DNA of 64,000 nt, taken from Campanula takesimana (taxonomy: Eukaryota > Streptophyta > Magnoliopsida > Asterales > Campanulaceae). Positions 58,686-64,000 of this stretch are shown here, one piece after another. The notes below the pieces were generated by a model that saw nothing but the letters and a program-made list of their open reading frames with translations, made no database searches and was not told where the DNA came from. The translations under genes and the position numbers were made by a program. Each line of letters starts with the position of its first letter. The stretch's first letter is position 1. The stretch lies in NCBI GenBank assembly GCA_026119855.1, contig JAOWBW010000038.1, positions 186,001-250,000 on the forward strand, written 5' to 3'.

Positions 58686-60549
58686 TACACCCCCTCTTTA
58701 AAATGATTCGTCTCCGAATCATGTACCATAAAAGAACATCCCATGGAAAGTGTAACGCCACGCTCCGACTTCTCTTTATTGATCAACCGCCTTGTTTTAC
58801 CCTTGATCAACTGCTTAGGCAAGGAACCTGAAACAAAAGATTTAGGAGTACAAAGAGAACTAAGATGTTTGCTCGTTCCTTTGCACCCACCACCCTCCTT
58901 GTCCTTCAATGGGTACAAAACAAAACGACGCCCATGTTTAACCAAACGGATCACATTAGTACGCCCATAATGCATGGAACCACATTAAAATGCCACGGCC
59001 TACCCAACAAAATCTGACAAGCGCTCATATCCACAACATCGCATGTAATCACATCTTTATATTTGCCAATAGAAAAAGGAATGATACATTGTTGTGTTAC
59101 CTTCAAAGAACCCGTAGCATTGATCCACCCAACAATATAAGGAGATGGATGGTTACGTACCTCAAGCTTGAGCTTATTTACCAAGCCTCTTGCCACCAAG
59201 TTCTCACTGCTGCCTCTGTCAATAATAATGCGAACCGCCGTATCATTGACCATACCCTTGGTACGAAAGATATTATGTTGTGCAGGATCAACCTTCACCG
59301 AGGGAGTAAGGAACTTACGAACCATACATGCGTGATGTTCGTCTCCGTCTTCATTATCCTCATTAGGATCATAAACAACCTCCTCGCAATCACCATCATC
59401 TTCATCAGCCTCTCGAGCCACCACATTAATATTTTTGCGAAGAGTGCAACCACTAGAAATATGTCCTGTTTACCCATATTTAAAACACTTAGTTCCATAG
59501 TTTTTGGCATAAGGATTATTTTTCTGTTGACCACTAGTAGCAGGGACAATGTTCTTTTTAACCGGAACAGCAGGTGTTACTTGTTCTACTGCAACGGGCT
59601 TAGAACCCACACCTCAAGCTGTCTCTTTAGCCATGATTGAATGACCAACGGAAGAACTAGAAGTTGTGCTCCCAGAAGTATCAAGCTGTCGTTCAACCGT
59701 CGAAGCCCGATTAATGGCCTCATCCAAAAAGTGAACTTGTGACAATTCAACCTGATTTTGAATATTAACTTGAAGCCCAGAAATATACCTAGCAGTTAAT
59801 TGAGCATCCGACTCACATAAATCGTTACGTGCAGACCAAGAATGAAATTCATGCGTGTACTCACGAACAAATTTAGTACCCTGATGACAGTCCAAAAAAT
59901 TTCGATACATTTGTTGCTCAACATTAGCAGTTAACAAGCGTTGCCTTAAGGCTTGTTTCATCATAGGCCATTCAGTAATCATGGGTTTATTGTTACGAAT
60001 ATTTTGAGTGCGTAATTGCCTCCACCAAGCAGATGCACCACCACTCAATTTATAAGCAACATAAGGAACTTGTTGTTCAGCAGAAATATTCATTAAAGCA
60101 AAATATTTTTCTACTTCCTCAAGCCAATCAGAAAATTCAACCATGTCCAATTCACCAGAAAAAAATGGCAAATCAGTCTTAATTTAGGGATTGTGTTCAT
60201 AATTAAAATTACATCCACCACCCAAGTTATGCTGATTTTGTCCGGCTGGTTGACCACGTCGATTGGCAACTCCATGTTCGACTCATTCATCTTGTCATTC
60301 TGCTCTCTGCCCAAGATTGTTAATACCAACCTGCAAATCCCGCAAAGACTCCATTAACAGTCGTTCCCGTTCGGCTCGTTCGGCCTCCCGTTGTTCTTCG
60401 CGTTCAACATGAGCGGCTTCGCGTTGCTCCAAATCATGTCGGAATCGTTCTATCACAGCAGTCAGCTCATCAAGATTCGCTTGATTGTTGTTGTCGATAT
60501 CCTGAGTATTGGTCATCTTCTTCCTTGGATCGACCTTTTCTGATACCAA
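58686..60549 (-). pseudogene. Gypsy gag and protease remnant
   Basis: Gag begins near 60516 with a Glu/Arg-rich coiled coil. The retrotransposon gag domain follows (FSDWLEEVEKYF ... YVAYKLSGGASAWW ... YTHEFHSW) at about 59620-60170. The knuckle is broken (CFKYG-stop-TGHISSGC). The protease region 58951-59424 has IIDRGSSENLV, with Arg where the family usually has Gly, and ILLGRPW. The frame breaks near 60171-60330. After protease only a Lys-rich linker remains before the LTR. Confidence 0.85.
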
Positions 60550-60550
60550 C

Positions 60551-61100
60551 TGATGTACAGGGTTGCAGCGGAATTAAACTAAAACGTAACCGGATAACAA
60601 TCAATCGAAACAACGAATTAATTGACCCAATTCGAATCCACGAATTAGGGTTTGGCAAGAACAACACCAATAATGATGAGGCTCTCGAAATAACGAAGGA
60701 ATCCACCTCCAACAAAACCAATTAAGGTTTCAATGGTTTAAAACCACAAAGATGCACAAAGCAAACTTTATAAAATATCAAAGACAAAGCGTGTTCAATA
60801 CAATGAAAGAAAAGAGTATTTAAAAGGCTAGGAAATAACAAAACCATATTCTAAAAAGGACTCATAAAAGTTTACCAAAAATACTTATAAAAAACGAAAA
60901 GGAAAAACAATTAAACTACTGGCGTTTAGGCCGGGCACGGTCGTGCCCTTTATCCAGCACGGTCGTGCCAAACATGTCGAGCCCTTCCTTCTTTCGCCCC
61001 AATATGCGCACGGGCGTGCCTTGTTTCCAGCACGGTCGTGCTCGGCTTCTTGGGCGGATCTGGCGGCTTTGTCAGGCTTCCTCTTCCTCGTGCTACATCA
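60551..61100 (-). repeat. Gypsy 5' LTR
   Basis: 550 bp with four GCACGNNCGTGC palindromes at 60934-61042. Confidence 0.85.
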
Positions 61101-61237
61101 GTACAATGGTTTTTTATGTTAATAAAAAAAGTAGAATGGTTAAAGTTCCGTTTCAGTTTGTTCAATAAAGGTTCATTATCTCCGTATTTAAGCTAAATCC
61201 ATTGTTCTTTCCAATTTATCCTATTAATATATATATA
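61101..61237. other. Short spacer
   Basis: AT-rich junction between the Gypsy LTR and the nested Stowaway, with no feature seen except a TA run at 61226-61237. Confidence 0.5.
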
Positions 61238-61360
61238 CTCCCTCCGTCCTTTAACTATGTGGATAAAATGGGTTTTGCACGGGAATTAAGGGAAAAATAG
61301 TAGTGGGTAGTTGTTTTGAGTATGAAAACTGAAATAGGAGAGAGAAAGTGGGGTAGGGAA

Positions 61361-63077
61361 TAGGGATGACCAAACCGGAACCGGCCCGGAATCTGAACCG
61401 GTTTAACCGGAACCGCCACGAACCGTGTTAAAAACCGTAGCCGTTGTAACCGTAACCGTAAATGATAAGGGCCGGTAAGGTTCAAAGCTCCAAAAACCGT
61501 CGAACCGGCGGTTCCAAACTGGATGGACCAAACCGTAACCAGAACCGTTAGAACCGTCAGAATCGTAAGAAAAACCGTCAAACTGTAAGGATCCCGCCCC
61601 CGCGCGTAAAATGCGACGAGTTATGGGGGCGGAAGGCCAAACGCGGTTAACATGCCAAAAAATAACGGAGTCACCACTTTTGTTAATTATTTAACCCAAC
61701 AAAAGAAAAGGTTAGAGACTCTATTAGTTCGGAGGTCAGGTTACGCCTTGGGAAGTGTTTCACGTCACCCAAGTCACTTTGATCATCAAAGGAACCCCAA
61801 AAACAAAGATTTTGGTGTGATCAATGGAAATCATTGGAGAAATTTATGAAAAGTTGATGAACATTGCATTTAAACCAAAATGACCATTTGGTGGATAAAG
61901 ATTGAAACTTTACCACCAAAATGGACAAATTATACAAGATTAAACCTTTAGGGACACAAATATAACATAAAAATCAAATCTTTATGTCTCATACTTGGTG
62001 ATTTATGGCTAGATCATGGTTGGGATGATAAAGATTGAAACTTTATCCCTCAATCATGACTCTTATAGCCAAACAAGAACAACATCAACATGAAATTTAA
62101 CAAATCATGATCATCCTAGGTTTTATCCCATAAATCACACACTAGGTGTAAAGGGGACCTTGAATCACCTCATGATTTGGATCATATACATATATAATCA
62201 TAATATATATAGCTTGGAAGGCCAAGACTCGTATAATATATAGATATAGTGCTTGAAAATGTACAAGACTTGCAAGAAATATAAAGTGCTTGAAATGGAC
62301 AAGACTTTGCAAGAACAAGAAGAAATAATACAAGATAAACAAGTAATATGAACAAAGATAAAAGAGTTTGAGATGAAGAAGAAGATGGGGAGAAGGAGGC
62401 TTCGCCTATGATGGTTATTCCTATCTTCCTCTCTTTTCACTCAAATATGTGTATCACTCACTTTCTGCTCTCAAACTCGCAGAGTAACAGCTCTCAAAAA
62501 GTTTTCTCCCCCTCCCTGAAATGATCAGCATGGGGTTCAATTTATAGAGGCTGAGGGTTCCAAACATAGCCGTACGGCTAGGGACCTCGTGTGCCCAAAC
62601 CATCCGTACGACTCGACTTGGCGAGCTTCTGGATTTTTCTAAGTTTAATTCCAGTTCAGTCCTGGAATATCAGGTTTATCCTAGTGAGGTCCTGGCCCAT
62701 TGGTTTATCCCTAAATGGTACCAAGAAATCCTCTAAAGTAGGTCAAATTCAGATTGGGGTACTTACACAACCCCGTCAGATTTCTAACGGTTTTGTCAGA
62801 ATTTGTCGTTACTAACTGAAATTTGACAAAAAAAAGCTGTTTTGACTGCATTTCAACAATTTTTTATAACTTTTTTTTTAGTAAATCAGTAATAAAATAA
62901 TTTTAAAACATTTTTTCCTATGCAAAAAAAGAAAGAATAAAATGAATAAAAAAACACCAAAACCGTGAACCGTCGGAACCGGAACCGAAACCGGATGAAC
63001 ACGGGCCGGTTAAGGTTCAAGGATTCCGCAAACCGTAACTGCCGGTTCCGAACCGGAACCGTAATTGGCTGACCCTA
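61361..63077. mobile_element. hAT-like non-autonomous element
   Basis: 8-bp TSD GTAGGGAA (61353-61360, 63078-63085). Terminal inverted repeats TAGGGATGACCAA / TAGGGTCAGCCAA. Subterminal DNA on both sides is dense in AACCGG and CCGTAACCG words, as in many hAT ends. There is no transposase. Confidence 0.88.
61584..62767. repeat. Probable solo LTR inside the hAT-like element
   Basis: Ends TGTAAG ... CTTACA, with near-matching 5-bp flanks CAAAC (61579-61583) and CAACC (62768-62772). The interior has none of the AACCGG words of its host. No primer site or ORF was found. The one-base TSD mismatch leaves doubt. Confidence 0.45.
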
Positions 63078-63244
63078 GTAGGGAATAGTAGGTTGATTGG
63101 TATTGTGAGTATAAAAGTAAAGTATGAGAGAGAATGAATGGGAGGAATAGTAAAGATTCTTTGTCATTTTATTAAAGTGTAACTTATCAATGGGACGCCC
63201 AAAAAGGAAATTTGTCCACATAGTTATAAGACGGAGGGAGTATA

Positions 63245-63508
63245 CTATTTCTGTTTTAAAATACTTGTCAGTCAGTTTAAGAAGTTATAAAGTATTTCAA
63301 AGTTTTGACACTTCACTATTATCTACGAATGTTCACCCTTGTCTACCAATTATTATTTAAGATTGTGAAGTCTTTATTGTACACACATTTAATTACATAG
63401 GTAATCAGATTATTTTATGGGTACTCAAGTCTTTTTCACATATATTAATTACATTTCTTAATATATGTGAAGAAGTCTAAAATGACAAGCATTGTGAAAT
63501 GGAGGAAG
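63245..63508. mobile_element. Degenerate Stowaway-like MITE
   Basis: Ends CTATTTCTGTTTTAAAATAC and the complement of CTTCCTCCATTTCACAATGC. Same family as 35614-35858 but older. Confidence 0.65.
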
Positions 63509-64000
63509 CATATTATTTCCTGTAGAACGCAGGAGCAGGACTAATTAATGTAAACTATGTTTGACTTTGTTGAAATATGTGGTGTCATTTGCGTCGATCT
63601 GATTCAATGTTTACAAGATGGAGAAATTTGTCTCTTTTGTATTTGCTCTAATGTTGACGATGTTGTGTCAATAAAGACCATGTTCCTTGAAAGAAAATAA
63701 TTAATACACGCTTTTCTTCTCTTAATTTTTAGTACTCCCTCTGTCCCAAAATAATCTTCTTATTTGCCATTTTTCATTGTCTTAAAAAGTTCTTTCTGTT
63801 TCTACAATTTAAGTTTAAAAGTGCATAAACAAAATGTGATTAATGAAGCAAGTGTTCATATAATATTCAAGTACTTGTTTGACTCTTCCTGAATCACATA
63901 AGCCTGATGGTGAATTTGCAAAAAGGAGGCTTCTATGTTCCGAAGTCTTTTCCGAAGTCTCTAAACTGAATTTGCAAAAAGAGACTTCTATTAGATGACT
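63509..64000. other. Right edge: MITE left end, no gene
   Basis: A Stowaway-type end (TA, then CTCCCTCTGTCCCAAAATAA) begins at 63735; its partner end is not in the window. GAATTTGCAAAAAG occurs at 63912 and 63968 as a short direct repeat. Confidence 0.5.

Larger units (their letters stand above)
58475..61100 (-). mobile_element. Gag-protease-only Gypsy element, one LTR truncated
   Basis: The 5' LTR is 60551-61100 (TGATGTA ... TACATCA). The primer site reads TGGTATCAGAAAAGG on the minus strand just inside it. The 3' LTR survives only as about 58475-58685, preceded by purine-rich AAAGAGGGGGTG. Internal DNA holds gag and protease; RT, RNase H and integrase are absent, so it depends on other copies. 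The left TSD cannot be tested. Confidence 0.85.
61238..63240. mobile_element. Outer Stowaway MITE of a three-level nest
   Basis: Ends CTCCCTCCGTCCTTTAACTA and complement of CTCCCTCCGTCTTATAACTA, followed by TGTGGA on both sides and flanked by TA. Without the nested hAT-like element it is about 278 bp. Confidence 0.9.

Noticed and set aside
61255..61581. 108-codon minus-strand frame
   Set aside because: It comes from the AACCGG-type subterminal repeats of the hAT-like element.

Overview
This window is nuclear DNA of a flowering plant, most likely a eudicot. It has spliced genes with GT-AG introns, very AT-rich intergenic DNA, and dense nested plant transposons (Copia, Gypsy/Tat, MULE, hAT, Stowaway). 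The only convincing host gene is a three-exon HKT1-type sodium transporter on the minus strand at the left end (440-2398). Nearly everything else is transposon-derived, so the region reads as a repeat island beside HKT1. The species cannot be told from the sequence alone.

Layout. 2.5-6.0 kb is AT-rich spacer with a 49-bp direct repeat, a possible plastid scrap and two (TA)n-bounded inverted-repeat elements. The second of these is cut by the LTR of a Tat/Retand-like Gypsy element (6037-21370, minus strand). That element keeps one LTR, a spliced antisense ORF (aORF, plus strand), a tandem-repeat UTR and its integrase; the rest of pol is gone. A full-length Copia element (Copia-1, 9591-18152, 5-bp TSD) sits inside an aORF exon. 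21.4-25.7 kb holds a 90-bp minisatellite, a possible mitochondrial fragment and a solo LTR inside a Stowaway-like MITE. 25.7-34.3 kb is a tandem LTR-internal-LTR-internal array of a deleted SIRE-like Copia family (copies A1 and A2). An autonomous member of the same family (copy B, 47725-58394, minus strand, TSD ATATC) lies further right and carries an extra ORF after pol.

Between these lies the most interesting object: a complete MULE at 37852-45336 with 244-bp, almost identical terminal inverted repeats and a perfect 9-bp target duplication. It carries a MURA-type transposase, a convergent four-exon plant mobile domain (PMD) gene with a single-base frameshift, and a short ORF resembling the linker region of plant HROB/OB-fold recombination proteins. 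A roughly 27-bp palindromic module (AAAACG ... CGTTTT) recurs in both TIRs, both subterminal regions and as a 3 x 39-bp array between the genes.

The right end has a 223-bp-arm foldback, a gag-protease-only Gypsy element with a truncated LTR, and a three-level nest (Stowaway containing a hAT-like element containing a probable solo LTR). Several unrelated families here each carry their own repeated short palindrome or paired motif in non-coding or linker DNA. Coding lesions were read by eye; identity counts are manual.
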